From: Candidatus Glassbacteria bacterium RIFCSPLOWO2_12_FULL_58_11
GTDB lineage: Bacteria; Gemmatimonadota; Glassbacteria; GWA2-58-10
Direction of reading: 5' to 3'
Length of the DNA stretch: 24,757 nucleotides
NCBI GenBank assembly: GCA_001780825.1
Contig: MFIX01000186.1
Span: 11,256-36,012 of the forward strand
Of the stretch, positions 6,810 through 15,545 are shown piece by piece; the first letter of the stretch is position 1, and each line of letters opens with the position of its first letter. The position numbers and the translations under genes are program-made. The notes beneath the pieces were generated by a model. The model worked only from the letters and a program-made list of their open reading frames with translations, did no database searches and was not told the origin of the DNA.

Positions 6810-9140
6810 TTGAAAAACGGATTTGAAAATACTAGTCTATACCGCTTGCCTGACTCTTTAGCAGAAGATTTGGAAAGTCTCGGGCGGATGATAGAACAGT
6901 TCGCCAGGGGAGACATTACCGCGGGCCGTTTCCGCGCTTACCGCGTGCCGCAGGGAATCTACGAACAGCGCGAATCCGGGAAATATATGCTCAGGGTCCG
7001 CCTTCCCGCCGGAATAATTCTGGCGCACCAGATGCGGGCCGTGGCGGAGGTTTCCAGTAAATACGGTAACGGTACCCTTCATGTGACAACCAGGCAGGAT
7101 ATCCAGGTCCACCGGGTGAGCCTGGAAGGTATCTATCCGGCGTTGTACTATCTTTTCCAGGCCGGTCTCTCCACTAAGGGCGGGGGCGGAAATACTGTAC
7201 GAAACATCACTTCCTGTTTCGACGCGGGAGTGTGCGCGAGGGAAGCTTTCGATGTCTCTCCGCATGTCTTAGCCTTGACCGAGGCTTTACTGGCTGACCC
7301 TCTTTCATATGAGCTTCCACGCAAGTATAAAATCAGCTTCTCGGGGTGCAGCCAGGATTGCGCCTCGGCCACAGTCAGCGATGTCGGCTTTATCGCCAAG
7401 ACGCGTGACGGCCGGCCGGGATTTTCAGTCTGGGCCGGAGGCGGCATGGGAGCCAACAGCCGGGTAGGAAACCTGCTGGAGGAATTCATCCCGATTTTCG
7501 AAGTCTGGCAGGTGGCCGAGGGGGTTAAGCGGGTATTCGACAAGCACGGAAACCGCAAGAATAAAAACAAGGCCCGCCTGCGCTTCCTGGTCGATAAAAT
7601 CGGTCATAAGCAGTTCCGGAAGCTCTACGAGGAAGAAATTAAAAACTTGCGCGAGGAGCCTTCCGGCTTTACTGCGCCCCCTGCTCCAACCATTGACTCC
7701 CCCCAGCCCGCTGATTCATTAAATTTCCAATCTGAGCGCAACGGTAATGGTATGTTGATACCTCAAAAGCAGCCGGGCTACTTTATGGTTCAGATTCCTT
7801 TGATTCTCGGCGATATAGAAGCACCTGTTTTTCAGGCCTTGGCGGAGATCATCGAACATTACGGTGAACGCTGCCTGCATACGACCCAGCAGCAGAATCT
7901 TGTAGTACGCTGGATTGCAGAAAGCGACCTGCCGGCTCTCAAGCAGCAGCTTGGCCGCCTAAACCTGGGAGGCGCCAAGCCGGCAATCCTGCGCGATATG
8001 GTGGCCTGCGCCGGCGCCTCCACCTGCAGGCTCGGAATCTGCCTTTCGCGCGGGCTGGCTCAGGCCCTGATCGAAGCATTTTCCGGAAGCGGCCTTGATT
8101 TGGCGGGGTTGGGCAATCTGAAGATAAACATCAGCGGATGTCCGAACGCCTGTGGCAGACATCCGGTTAGTCAGATCGGGCTATTCGGGGTGGCCCGAAG
8201 GGTGGAACAAAGACTTGTCCCATATTATACGCTGCAACTTGGAGGAAAACTTGAGGAAGGCAGTACGAGATTGGCCGGGTCGGTCTGCACTATCGCATCA
8301 AAAAATGTTCCCGTCTTTCTCTCGACTTTTCTCCAGGAATTTCAGCGCTCAGACCAACATCCAGACTTTGAGGCCTTCCTCGATAACGGCGGAAAAAAGC
8401 TGGCCGAGGAACTGGCCAAAAATTACAGTACTGTACCAGCCTTCTATAAAGATAAGAACTTCTATTTCGATTGGGGTGCGGAAGTGGCATTTTCGCTTGC
8501 AGGCAGGGGACCAGGTGAATGTGGGGCAGGGGTGTTCGACCTGATCGAGATGGACTTGGTTGGTGCAGCAGAGGCGCTGAAGGATAATAGACTTTTTACT
8601 GCGGTTTCCCTCGCGGCCCGTGCCCTCTTGGTTACTCGTGGCGAGCAGCCATCGGATGATATGCAGTCTTTGGCCCTGTTTAAAAAATATTTCCTTCAGG
8701 AGGGGCTGCTGGAACAAAAATATGAAGAGGTAATCGATGCCGCTATCGGTTCTTTAGCCGCATCTGATCGTGAAACAAGCATCCCCCTGACGGTGGAAGA
8801 AGTCACCTCGCTGGTAAAAAGGGTGGATGATTTGCACCAGAACATGGACGATTCGCTTCGTTTCCCACAAGTTGGCGGAAAGGAGATCAATGATATTCGA
8901 GAATCCGCGCAACTAAATTCCGCGGACCTGTCCAAAGATTTCCGCGGGGTAGTTTGCCCGCTCAATTTTGTCAAGGTGAAACTGGCTCTCGATCAACTGA
9001 AATCCGGCCAAACTCTGCTGGTTCTTCTGGATGAACAGGGAGCTGATAATGTCCCGTCCAGTGTCGAAAAGGAAGGGCATAAAGTCCTCTCATTAACCAG
9101 GGGAAACGGGTATTGGCAGTTGATCATCCGTAAAGCGTGA
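6810..9140 (+). CDS. siroheme sulfite/nitrite reductase fused to a helical segment and a TusA-like domain
   Basis: 776 residues from TTG; GGAGAG 5 nt upstream decides the start. Two full ferredoxin-like + NIR/SIR halves are present (about 45-285 and 320-560). The first has TTRQDIQVH, RNITSC and LPRKYK, matching the anion-binding Arg/Lys places of sulfite reductase. Both halves carry a CX5C...CX3C set (C136, C142, C180, C184 and C400, C406, C444, C448), the siroheme-4Fe4S ligand pattern normally needed once. Residues 575-690 are a helical, HEPN-like region of unknown role. Residues 708-776 are TusA-like (DFRGVVCPLNFVK, C716). Family reaction: six-electron reduction of sulfite to sulfide or nitrite to ammonia. 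The cysteine synthase next door favours sulfite. The TusA part suggests hand-over of a sulfur atom (inference). No NADPH-flavin partner is fused; a ferredoxin donor is likely. Confidence 0.85.
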   Translation: MKNGFENTSLYRLPDSLAEDLESLGRMIEQFARGDITAGRFRAYRVPQGIYEQRESGKYMLRVRLPAGIILAHQMRAVAEVSSKYGNGTLHVTTRQDIQVHRVSLEGIYPALYYLFQAGLSTKGGGGNTVRNITSCFDAGVCAREAFDVSPHVLALTEALLADPLSYELPRKYKISFSGCSQDCASATVSDVGFIAKTRDGRPGFSVWAGGGMGANSRVGNLLEEFIPIFEVWQVAEGVKRVFDKHGNRKNKNKARLRFLVDKIGHKQFRKLYEEEIKNLREEPSGFTAPPAPTIDSPQPADSLNFQSERNGNGMLIPQKQPGYFMVQIPLILGDIEAPVFQALAEIIEHYGERCLHTTQQQNLVVRWIAESDLPALKQQLGRLNLGGAKPAILRDMVACAGASTCRLGICLSRGLAQALIEAFSGSGLDLAGLGNLKINISGCPNACGRHPVSQIGLFGVARRVEQRLVPYYTLQLGGKLEEGSTRLAGSVCTIASKNVPVFLSTFLQEFQRSDQHPDFEAFLDNGGKKLAEELAKNYSTVPAFYKDKNFYFDWGAEVAFSLAGRGPGECGAGVFDLIEMDLVGAAEALKDNRLFTAVSLAARALLVTRGEQPSDDMQSLALFKKYFLQEGLLEQKYEEVIDAAIGSLAASDRETSIPLTVEEVTSLVKRVDDLHQNMDDSLRFPQVGGKEINDIRESAQLNSADLSKDFRGVVCPLNFVKVKLALDQLKSGQTLLVLLDEQGADNVPSSVEKEGHKVLSLTRGNGYWQLIIRKA

Positions 9141-9180
9141 GAACGCTGTCCAGATCAGGGGGTGCTTTCCACCCTCTCAC
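9137..9180. terminator. hairpin between convergent genes
   Basis: Outer stem GTGAGA (9137-9142) / TCTCAC (9175-9180) and inner stem GGGTG (9160-9164) / CACCC (9170-9174). It overlaps the stop of the reductase gene and lies 30 nt from the end of the convergent cytochrome operon. There is no T-run, so it may act as a weak or factor-assisted terminator for both strands. Confidence 0.35.
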
Positions 9181-9210
9181 ATAAATATGGCTTCATATTC
9201 GGTGGGTATC

Positions 9211-9669
9211 TTAAGGCGAAAATTGTCTTAAATACTGTACCAGGTAGTTTATTTCCAAGTGACTCAGCGTACCGCCCCAAGTTTGCATAAGGACCGATTT
9301 GTTCACTCCGCGTCCACCTTCCCGTATCGTCTCAGCCAATCGACTATCCGCTAGAGCATTCATGTATTGGCGATTGGTAAAATCTCTCGGTTGGACTTCG
9401 AGGGTATAGGCATTGAAACCCTTACCATCCCCCGCGGCGCCGTGACAAATTTCACAGTACTTTGTATACAATTTTTCCCCCACCCGCAAAGAATACGGCC
9501 TGATATTGGCAATGGGAGGCGGCGCTTTTACCGGTACGGAAGAAAGTACAGGTTTTTTGCTTTGGCCGCTCGCCACGGAATCAATGCGCGAAGCATAACC
9601 AGTCAGTAAAATGAAAGATAGCAACAGTCCTAACCCGGCGATCATTTTTCCCCTGCGGCGCAGCATCAT
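9211..9669 (-). CDS. monoheme cytochrome c, membrane-anchored or exported
   Basis: 152 residues. Residues 10-26 are a hydrophobic export signal or anchor, followed by a Ser/Pro-rich linker. The cytochrome c domain has CEICH near residue 72, then GAAGDGKGF and PRDFTN, and ends in HLEINYLVQYLRQF, the usual terminal helix of class I cytochromes. A methionine ligand is plausible in the MQTWGG stretch. The start ATG overlaps the stop of the octaheme gene (ATGA), so it is the last gene of the operon and probably translationally coupled. Likely role: the small electron shuttle or docking subunit that takes electrons from the complex in the periplasm. Its final partner is not visible here. Confidence 0.85.
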   Translation of the reverse strand: MMLRRRGKMIAGLGLLLSFILLTGYASRIDSVASGQSKKPVLSSVPVKAPPPIANIRPYSLRVGEKLYTKYCEICHGAAGDGKGFNAYTLEVQPRDFTNRQYMNALADSRLAETIREGGRGVNKSVLMQTWGGTLSHLEINYLVQYLRQFSP

Positions 9670-11627
9670 TTCCCCTTTCCCTCAGCCAGCAGAAAGGCAG
9701 CCAATGCCCCGGCCTCCTGATCGGTCAAGTTTAGATTCGGCTCCAATACATCCGGATCAAACTTATGCGGATTTTTCAACCTCTCATATACCCATCCTGT
9801 TTGCAGTCGCCCGGAGAGATTGTCAAGCGGTGGGCCGACATAGCCACCACTGCCTCCGATCTGATGGCAGGCCTGGCACGCGAAAGTATTGTAGTAAAGC
9901 TTCCGGCCCTGTTCCACTTCTATCTGCTCAAAGATCATATTCTGTTTGAGTTCCAAAGAATCGTCCCTGAGAACCATTGAAATATACCGGCTCAATAGAT
10001 CTATCTCCTGATCCGACATATAGAAATTCGGCATCCTTTCAGTCAAGATCGGGCGGATGGTATAGGGCAGTTTGAAATAATTTCTGATCCATTCAGGCCT
10101 TAACTTACTGCCGGATAAGGAGAGGTCCGGAGCTATATTTGACCCGTTACCGTTGATTCGATGGCAGGCAAGACATTGATATTTTTTCATCAGTTGTCCG
10201 AACTCACCGGCAAGAGGGATTTGCGGACTTTGATTTTCTTCGACAGTGTATGATTTGGGAACCGGTCGTTCCTGGAAACTGAGCAAAGCTGTAGTTAGGG
10301 CAAGGATATCCTGCTCGTCCAACTGGAAACCCGGCATCCGGGCGTTTTCCAGAAAGCCGCGTGGATCTCTCATTTTTTCGATGATGTAATGCTCTTTGGT
10401 GCGCGGAATATCTTTGTTGCCGAACTCTAACTGATAAAAGGGTTTCTGCCTCATGTTCGATAATGCGGGACCGAAACCCTCGCTGGTGGGAACATTCTCC
10501 AGAATGTGGCAACCCCGGCAATTGAATTTATTAAATAGAGCCAGACCCTTTTCGTAATAATTCGGATCCGGAATGTGGGTCGCAGTATCGGCCGATTCAG
10601 GAGCATCGAAATCAACGAATTCAGAAGCTATATAAGCGGTGACCGCTTGCAGGTCCTCCGGTGAAAAATTGTACTGTGGCATCGGGATTCCGGGCTGAAG
10701 GCGCCGGGGATCCTTGATAAAATTGTAGATCCAGGTCAGACTGGCCTTAGAAGAAATTTTGGCGATTTCCTGAGCGCCTGAACCACCTTTCCCATCCACG
10801 AGATGACAACTGATACAGCGGGCCTCCCTAAATAATGTCTCGCCGCGTTCAGACAATTTCTCGGGAATATCTTTTTGCAGTACCTTCGGAAGGGGTTGTA
10901 ATTCCTCTCCTGCTTCCGGAAATCGTTTAAAACTCATTAAAAAATCGGCAAGCAGCTCTGTTTCTTCTGCGCTGAGATGAAAATCAGGCATCCTGGTGGA
11001 AGGAGACACTGATGCCGGGCCACTAAGCCAGCGAATGAGCCACCCACGGGAAACCTTGCCGCCGATACCATCGAGCCGGGGCGTGAATTTTTTGCCAATC
11101 CCCTTAATTTCATGACAACTGGTGCAACTGTATTCCACGAGTAATTCCCTGCCTTTGTTCAGCAGCGGGGCTCCCTTAACCGGGACTTCATGATGGCACG
11201 TACCACAGGAAGATTCGGAGAATGGCCTAGGGAAAATTGGTTCATCCCAATATTTGGAGTAGCCGAAAGATTCATTTACATTAGTGGCCAGTCCTTGACC
11301 CTGATGACAAGGGGTGCAGCCAAACCGTTCCGGCTCATGGTACATAGCGGGGTGCGTGGTAAAGGGCTGCGGAGCATCTTTCAAAGCGGGTTCGTTTATG
11401 CCGAGATGGCAGGATGTACAGCGGTCGATTACCTCTAATTCCGGATTCCAGATCTGTTTCAACTCCAGCCGGACCGGGGAAAGACGCTGGGGTAACGTTT
11501 GAAGATAATCATTATATGAGTGTTGATACCGTCGCCATTGGCGGAAATACTCCTTTACCGGAGAAATGGCCATAACGGTTAAAAAGAGCACACTGACTAT
11601 CCCGAATTGTTTGTCCAAATCGCGCAT
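9666..11627 (-). CDS. octaheme cytochrome c, membrane-anchored, with five class-I-like domains
   Basis: 653 residues from the ATG at 11627 (an in-frame TTG at 11636 is possible). One N-terminal membrane helix (about 8-23) is followed by eight CXXCH motifs near 70, 104, 141, 168, 271, 370, 485 and 584. The first three form a compact N-terminal cluster. The other five each begin a repeated class I cytochrome c module of about 100 residues. Four modules keep a distal Met in R/I-MP-F/Y form (near 213, 316, 431, 532); the fifth has LEPN where MPN would be expected and seems to lack Met. It starts 15 nt after the cytochrome b subunit-IV gene. Role: replaces or extends cytochrome c1/f as the electron exit of the Rieske/b complex, as a heme wire in the periplasm (inference). 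Confidence 0.88.
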   Translation of the reverse strand: MRDLDKQFGIVSVLFLTVMAISPVKEYFRQWRRYQHSYNDYLQTLPQRLSPVRLELKQIWNPELEVIDRCTSCHLGINEPALKDAPQPFTTHPAMYHEPERFGCTPCHQGQGLATNVNESFGYSKYWDEPIFPRPFSESSCGTCHHEVPVKGAPLLNKGRELLVEYSCTSCHEIKGIGKKFTPRLDGIGGKVSRGWLIRWLSGPASVSPSTRMPDFHLSAEETELLADFLMSFKRFPEAGEELQPLPKVLQKDIPEKLSERGETLFREARCISCHLVDGKGGSGAQEIAKISSKASLTWIYNFIKDPRRLQPGIPMPQYNFSPEDLQAVTAYIASEFVDFDAPESADTATHIPDPNYYEKGLALFNKFNCRGCHILENVPTSEGFGPALSNMRQKPFYQLEFGNKDIPRTKEHYIIEKMRDPRGFLENARMPGFQLDEQDILALTTALLSFQERPVPKSYTVEENQSPQIPLAGEFGQLMKKYQCLACHRINGNGSNIAPDLSLSGSKLRPEWIRNYFKLPYTIRPILTERMPNFYMSDQEIDLLSRYISMVLRDDSLELKQNMIFEQIEVEQGRKLYYNTFACQACHQIGGSGGYVGPPLDNLSGRLQTGWVYERLKNPHKFDPDVLEPNLNLTDQEAGALAAFLLAEGKGK

Positions 11628-11642
11628 CGCTGTCAACCGGTT

Positions 11643-12359
11643 TTAATAGTAAATCCCCGATTTCCAGGGCCAGACCCACCGCCATTCGGGCCCGCGGAAG
11701 AAAACGCCGATTCCGGTCAGTACCAGGCTCACTAATACGAACCAGATCATGATCCAGTCCGCCAGAGGGATTTTCCTGATTCGAGCCGCAAGGCCGCTCG
11801 ACCTGGGAAAGAGCAAAGGCACAACCATCAGGATGTAGATAAATGCGCTGCAAATATAGATCGGGAATGCTCTTGCAATAATAAATGGAGAATTGATCAA
11901 AAGCACAACTGCGCTGAATATGATAAATTTTTTCCGGATATTCCCGGTCCAGAAAGGATCGCGGATCAGATTTATACGGAAGTAGGGAATGATTACAAGG
12001 GCGATTACCACCAGGACAGGCAGAACGACACCGGCGACCACCGGTGGGAAATAATGGAGCAGCTCCTGGAGACCGAGGAAATACCAGGGAGCCTTGGCCG
12101 GGTTGGGCGAATGCAGGGGATTGGCAATATCCTCGAGAGGGGCATCAAATATAAGAGAGATAATTACCAGGACAATCAGTAATATTTCAAAAAGCAGAAC
12201 CTCGCGTACGATAAGATGCGGGAAGGCGAGCACCTCTTCATCCCGTTCGCGCTCCACCGCGATTGAGGTTTCGCCCTTTACATAAGCCACCCTTACCGGT
12301 GTAGTCTGGATGTCCTCTCCAAATTCAATCTCAAGCGGATTTTTATTTATTTTCGTCAT
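11643..12359 (-). CDS. cytochrome b C-terminal part (subunit-IV-like) of a Rieske/cytochrome b complex
   Basis: 238 residues from the ATG at 12359; a TTG at 12371 gives four more. A soluble N-terminus of about 55 residues is followed by membrane helices (VLLFEILLIVLVIISLIF, VVLPVLVVIALVIIPYF, FIIFSAVVLLINSPFII, IYICSAFIYILMVVPLLF, WIMIWFVLVSLVLTGIGVFF). Between the first two lies PAKAPWYFLGLQELLHYF, the P-x-WY quinol-oxidation (Qo) motif of cytochrome b/subunit IV with Pro-Trp instead of Pro-Glu-Trp-Tyr. Loss of the Glu of PEWY is seen in divergent complexes and may alter quinol proton release. Two extra helices exceed the three of plant subunit IV. It overlaps the b6-like gene by 17 nt, so the two are co-translated and form one split cytochrome b. 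Confidence 0.85.
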   Translation of the reverse strand: MTKINKNPLEIEFGEDIQTTPVRVAYVKGETSIAVERERDEEVLAFPHLIVREVLLFEILLIVLVIISLIFDAPLEDIANPLHSPNPAKAPWYFLGLQELLHYFPPVVAGVVLPVLVVIALVIIPYFRINLIRDPFWTGNIRKKFIIFSAVVLLINSPFIIARAFPIYICSAFIYILMVVPLLFPRSSGLAARIRKIPLADWIMIWFVLVSLVLTGIGVFFRGPEWRWVWPWKSGIYY

Positions 12360-13170
12360 TTCCAGTTCCAACTAATGATTGGTTTGGAGATTCCCGTTGC
12401 TCAACACGAATATTTTTCCCAAGAATTATGTCCGGTTCATATTCCGCATAGTGTTCCAAGTCACCTTGTAATCCGCCATCCTTACGGATGCGCCAGAAAT
12501 GCACGCCAATCAGAAGCGTTAGAAATAATGGAATGACCACACAGTGCAGCACGTAGAATCTCAGCAGTGCGTTTTCGCTGACAAAATTGCCGCCGAGCAG
12601 CAGGAATCGAATCTTTTCACCCATGATCGGAGTGGCTTTAATCATGTTGGTGCCTACCGACACACCCCAGTACGCCAGCTGATCCCAGGGTAACAGATAG
12701 CCAGTATAGCTGAGCAGAAGGGTGAAGATGATCAGAAAGACTCCGATTACCCAATTGAATTCTTTGGGTGGGTGAAATGCACGCGTAAAAAATACCCGCA
12801 GCATATGTAAAAAGACGATAAAAACCATAGCGTGGGCCGACCAACGGTGCAAGTTCCGCAATAGCTTTCCGTTAGAAACCACAAACTCCAGGTCTTTCAT
12901 ATCCCGGTAGGCCAGGGGCACTGATGGACGATAATAGAGCATCAGATATATTCCGGTAACCAACAAGATGAGGTAAAGGCCGAAGGCAATCCCACCCAGG
13001 TAAAAAGTCGTGGTGAATTTGAGTGTGCTTTTTTTAACTTTTGCCGGGTGGATATGAAGGAAAAAATTGTTTAAGATCACCAGTGACCGGCGGTAATTGG
13101 TTTCCGGTAACCCGGTGCGGAATATCGAGCGCCATACGCGCCCTTGAATAATGTAGTGAAATAATTTCAT
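12343..13170 (-). CDS. cytochrome b6-like N-terminal part of cytochrome b
   Basis: 275 residues, ATG start with a weak ribosome site. Four membrane helices; the heme-ligand pairs are visible: LHRWSAH...FLH in helix B (His pairs 14 residues apart in their helix) and YVLHCVV...GVHFW in helix D with x14 spacing, the b6 type. YTGYLLPWDQLAYWG is the conserved Qo-side loop. Role: binds two b hemes across the cytoplasmic membrane and moves electrons from the quinol-oxidation site to the quinone-reduction site. A conserved Cys for a covalent heme ci is not evident at the expected place near the N-terminal helix. The gene follows the Rieske gene by 31 nt and overlaps the subunit-IV-like gene. Confidence 0.9.
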   Translation of the reverse strand: MKLFHYIIQGRVWRSIFRTGLPETNYRRSLVILNNFFLHIHPAKVKKSTLKFTTTFYLGGIAFGLYLILLVTGIYLMLYYRPSVPLAYRDMKDLEFVVSNGKLLRNLHRWSAHAMVFIVFLHMLRVFFTRAFHPPKEFNWVIGVFLIIFTLLLSYTGYLLPWDQLAYWGVSVGTNMIKATPIMGEKIRFLLLGGNFVSENALLRFYVLHCVVIPLFLTLLIGVHFWRIRKDGGLQGDLEHYAEYEPDIILGKNIRVEQRESPNQSLVGTGNDENK

Positions 13171-13201
13171 CGAACTTGAATCCGGTCGTAGTCGTTGATT
13201 T

Positions 13202-13687
13202 TTAAACTTTTAAAATCTCTGAAGGTTCGACCTCAATGCTTTTGTCCACCTGTAAATACCCGTTGGGCGTCAAGCTCAGCGCAAGATGTCTCAGCGGTCT
13301 CGGCGCCGGCCCCCCAAGCACTTCGCCTACCTTATCGAAAATGCTCCCGTGGCAGGGGCATCTGAAAACTCCCTCCTGGGATTTCCAGTTAATAATACAT
13401 CCCAGGTGGGTACATACGGCTGAAAGCGCATAAAAATAACCGGCCCCTTCCCTGACAACCACCACCTGGTGTTCAGTCAGGTAGGCGACCGAACCCGGCG
13501 GGTATTGATCCGGTTTTCCTACCAGAACTCTGCTGGGAGGCTCAAACAACGCGTTCGGAGTGAGGAATTCAGCGCTCAAGACCACGGCCCCGGTGCTGGC
13601 CGCCGCCAGAGCCCCTGTTCCGAGAGCGGTAAAGAATTTACGTCTGGACTGCTGAGCATCGTTTTTTAATGGATTTCTGGTTGTCAT
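13202..13687 (-). CDS. Rieske 2Fe-2S protein of a cytochrome b complex, Tat-exported
   Basis: 161 residues from the ATG at 13687, which overlaps the stop of the upstream oxidoreductase gene (TGATG); longer in-frame starts run inside that gene and are rejected. Residues 14-40 are a Tat-type signal anchor (SRRKFF, then an Ala-rich helix). The Rieske boxes are CTHLGC (92-97) and CPCHGS (110-115): C92, H94, C110 and H113 bind the cluster, C97 and C112 form the disulfide. GPAPRPL follows, as in bc1/b6f proteins. Role: takes the first electron from quinol at the Qo site and passes it to a cytochrome c. Here the acceptor is presumably the octaheme protein. Confidence 0.92.
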   Translation of the reverse strand: MTTRNPLKNDAQQSRRKFFTALGTGALAAASTGAVVLSAEFLTPNALFEPPSRVLVGKPDQYPPGSVAYLTEHQVVVVREGAGYFYALSAVCTHLGCIINWKSQEGVFRCPCHGSIFDKVGEVLGGPAPRPLRHLALSLTPNGYLQVDKSIEVEPSEILKV

Positions 13688-15543
13688 CAGCGAGCCTCGC
13701 CGAAGAAGATTCCTTGCATGCTGATACAATTCACCGGGCAGCGTTTTGCGCAAAGACCGCAGCGGATGCATCTGCTTTCATCTTTTATAATCAGCGCCTG
13801 CGAATCCATCAGCGAAGGACCGCTTAATCCATTTGCCTGATCCGGGCCGCGACTTTCGTTCATCAGCGAGAGCTCGCCGCTAAATACCCGCCTAGGAAGA
13901 ATATCGATGCACCACTCGGGGCAGATATCCGCGCACGCTCCACAAAGCACGCATTCGTTGGCTTCTTCCTCCCGGCCATCGAAAATCGTGTTGAACCAGC
14001 AGTGAAGGCAGCGACTGCCTTCCTTCATCGCCGGCTCTTCTGAAAAACCCAATTCCACCTGGGCTATCCCTGTGCGCCGATCCAGAGCAAGCTTAGGAGG
14101 TTTTTGGGCCGGAAATGAATCAAAGTCTTTTACCGGCTGGTAGGCGAAGACATCCGGCACATAAATGAAATCATTGCGATTTTCGGGATTTTCCGGCAGT
14201 TTCATCAAAAAACGGTGGATTGACAGTGCAGCCCGCTTGCCATCGGCCACTGCATGGATCACATTGCGCGGTCCGAAGGCGACATCACCTCCGGCCCAGA
14301 CTCCCGACAGGGAGCTGGCGAGGGTATTCGGATTCACCCGGATTGTCCGGTTAGCTTGAATCTCCAGCCCATCCGCGGGAGAAAGGAATGAAAAATCCGG
14401 TTCCTGTCCGATGGCGATGATGATTGAGTCGGTCTCGAGGATTTGCTCGCTGCCTGGGATCATTTTAGGGTTGAACCGCCCCTGATCGTCGAATACCGAG
14501 GCGACAGAGAGTACTTCCAAACCGGTGACTTTTCCGTCCCGAGTCAAGATCCTTTTCGGCCCCCGAGAGTGATGGATGTGTATGCCTTCCTCCCGAGCAT
14601 CTTCGATTTCTTCCGGGGCAGCCGGCATTTCGCTGGCCGATTCCAGGCAAATTATCTCAACATCTTTGGCTCCGAAACGTATGGCTGAACGCGCCACATC
14701 GAGGGCGCTCACCATATCACTGACTTGGGGTTCTTCATCGCCCGGCTGTCGGGCGGCAGTCCGCGCAACATCGAAGGCCACGCTGCCGCCGCCGATCACC
14801 AGTACCCTTTCTCCGGTCTGAACGCGGTAACCGCGATTCACATTGAGAAGAAAATCCAGAGCCTGAATCACTCCATCCGCATGGATCCCTTCAAGTTTCA
14901 GTTCCCGGCTCTGGTGAGCTCCAAGAGCTAAAAAAACAGCGCCGTACCCGTTTTCCTGAAGGTCAGCCAAAGAAAAGTCGCGGCCCAGTTTCTTTCCCAG
15001 ATGAACATCGATTCCCAGGTTCAGAATGGCATTGATTTCCAGACGGATCAGCTCGCGCGGCAGGCGGTATTCCGGAATTCCGAGGGTCAGCATGCCGCCG
15101 AGGACATCCTGGGCTTCAAAAAGCGACACCTGGTGTCCCAAAAGGGCCAGATCGTGTGCCGCCGCCAATCCGGCCGGACCGCCTCCCACAACCGCGACCC
15201 ATTTACCCGTGGAGCGCAGCCTTTTCCTCAGCAGCGCCTGAACGGCAGAGAGATCGAGCATGCTTTCCACGCCGTACCTCTCGCAGACAAAGCGCTTCAA
15301 AGCCCGGATAGAGATGGGAGTATCGATCGAACCCCTGGTGCAAACATCCTCACAGGGGGCGGCACAGATTCTACCGCAGATCGAGGCCAGCGGATTGGTT
15401 CGCCGGGCCACCCGGTAAGCTTCCGCATACCTGCCCTGGGCAATAAGGGACACATACCGGCCGGCCTCGGTATGCACCGGGCAGGCCTGATAGCAGGGGA
15501 AATTGGATTCCCACCAGTGGAGATTTATCTTCTTTCTCGTCAT
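13687..15543 (-). CDS. GltD-like NAD(P)H:FAD iron-sulfur oxidoreductase with C-terminal 2[4Fe-4S] ferredoxin domain
   Basis: 618 residues. N-terminal cysteine-rich helical domain (C17, C21, C56, C60, C64, C68) as in glutamate synthase small subunits; FAD Rossmann motif VVGGGPAGLAAA near 118; NAD(P) motif VIGGGSVAFDVA near 252; the second FAD box VWAGGDVAFGPRNVIHA near 430; then a Cys pair (CLHC) and two ferredoxin motifs CVLCGACADICPEWC and CIRCGLCAKRCPVNC at the end. Known for the family: flavin-linked hydride transfer between NAD(P)H and iron-sulfur clusters. It has no GltB partner, and it sits between the copper protein (2-nt gap) and the Rieske gene (overlap), so it is very likely a cytoplasmic module of the cytochrome b complex, linking quinone to NAD(P)H or ferredoxin (inference). 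Confidence 0.88.
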   Translation of the reverse strand: MTRKKINLHWWESNFPCYQACPVHTEAGRYVSLIAQGRYAEAYRVARRTNPLASICGRICAAPCEDVCTRGSIDTPISIRALKRFVCERYGVESMLDLSAVQALLRKRLRSTGKWVAVVGGGPAGLAAAHDLALLGHQVSLFEAQDVLGGMLTLGIPEYRLPRELIRLEINAILNLGIDVHLGKKLGRDFSLADLQENGYGAVFLALGAHQSRELKLEGIHADGVIQALDFLLNVNRGYRVQTGERVLVIGGGSVAFDVARTAARQPGDEEPQVSDMVSALDVARSAIRFGAKDVEIICLESASEMPAAPEEIEDAREEGIHIHHSRGPKRILTRDGKVTGLEVLSVASVFDDQGRFNPKMIPGSEQILETDSIIIAIGQEPDFSFLSPADGLEIQANRTIRVNPNTLASSLSGVWAGGDVAFGPRNVIHAVADGKRAALSIHRFLMKLPENPENRNDFIYVPDVFAYQPVKDFDSFPAQKPPKLALDRRTGIAQVELGFSEEPAMKEGSRCLHCWFNTIFDGREEEANECVLCGACADICPEWCIDILPRRVFSGELSLMNESRGPDQANGLSGPSLMDSQALIIKDESRCIRCGLCAKRCPVNCISMQGIFFGEAR

Positions 15544-15545
15544 TG

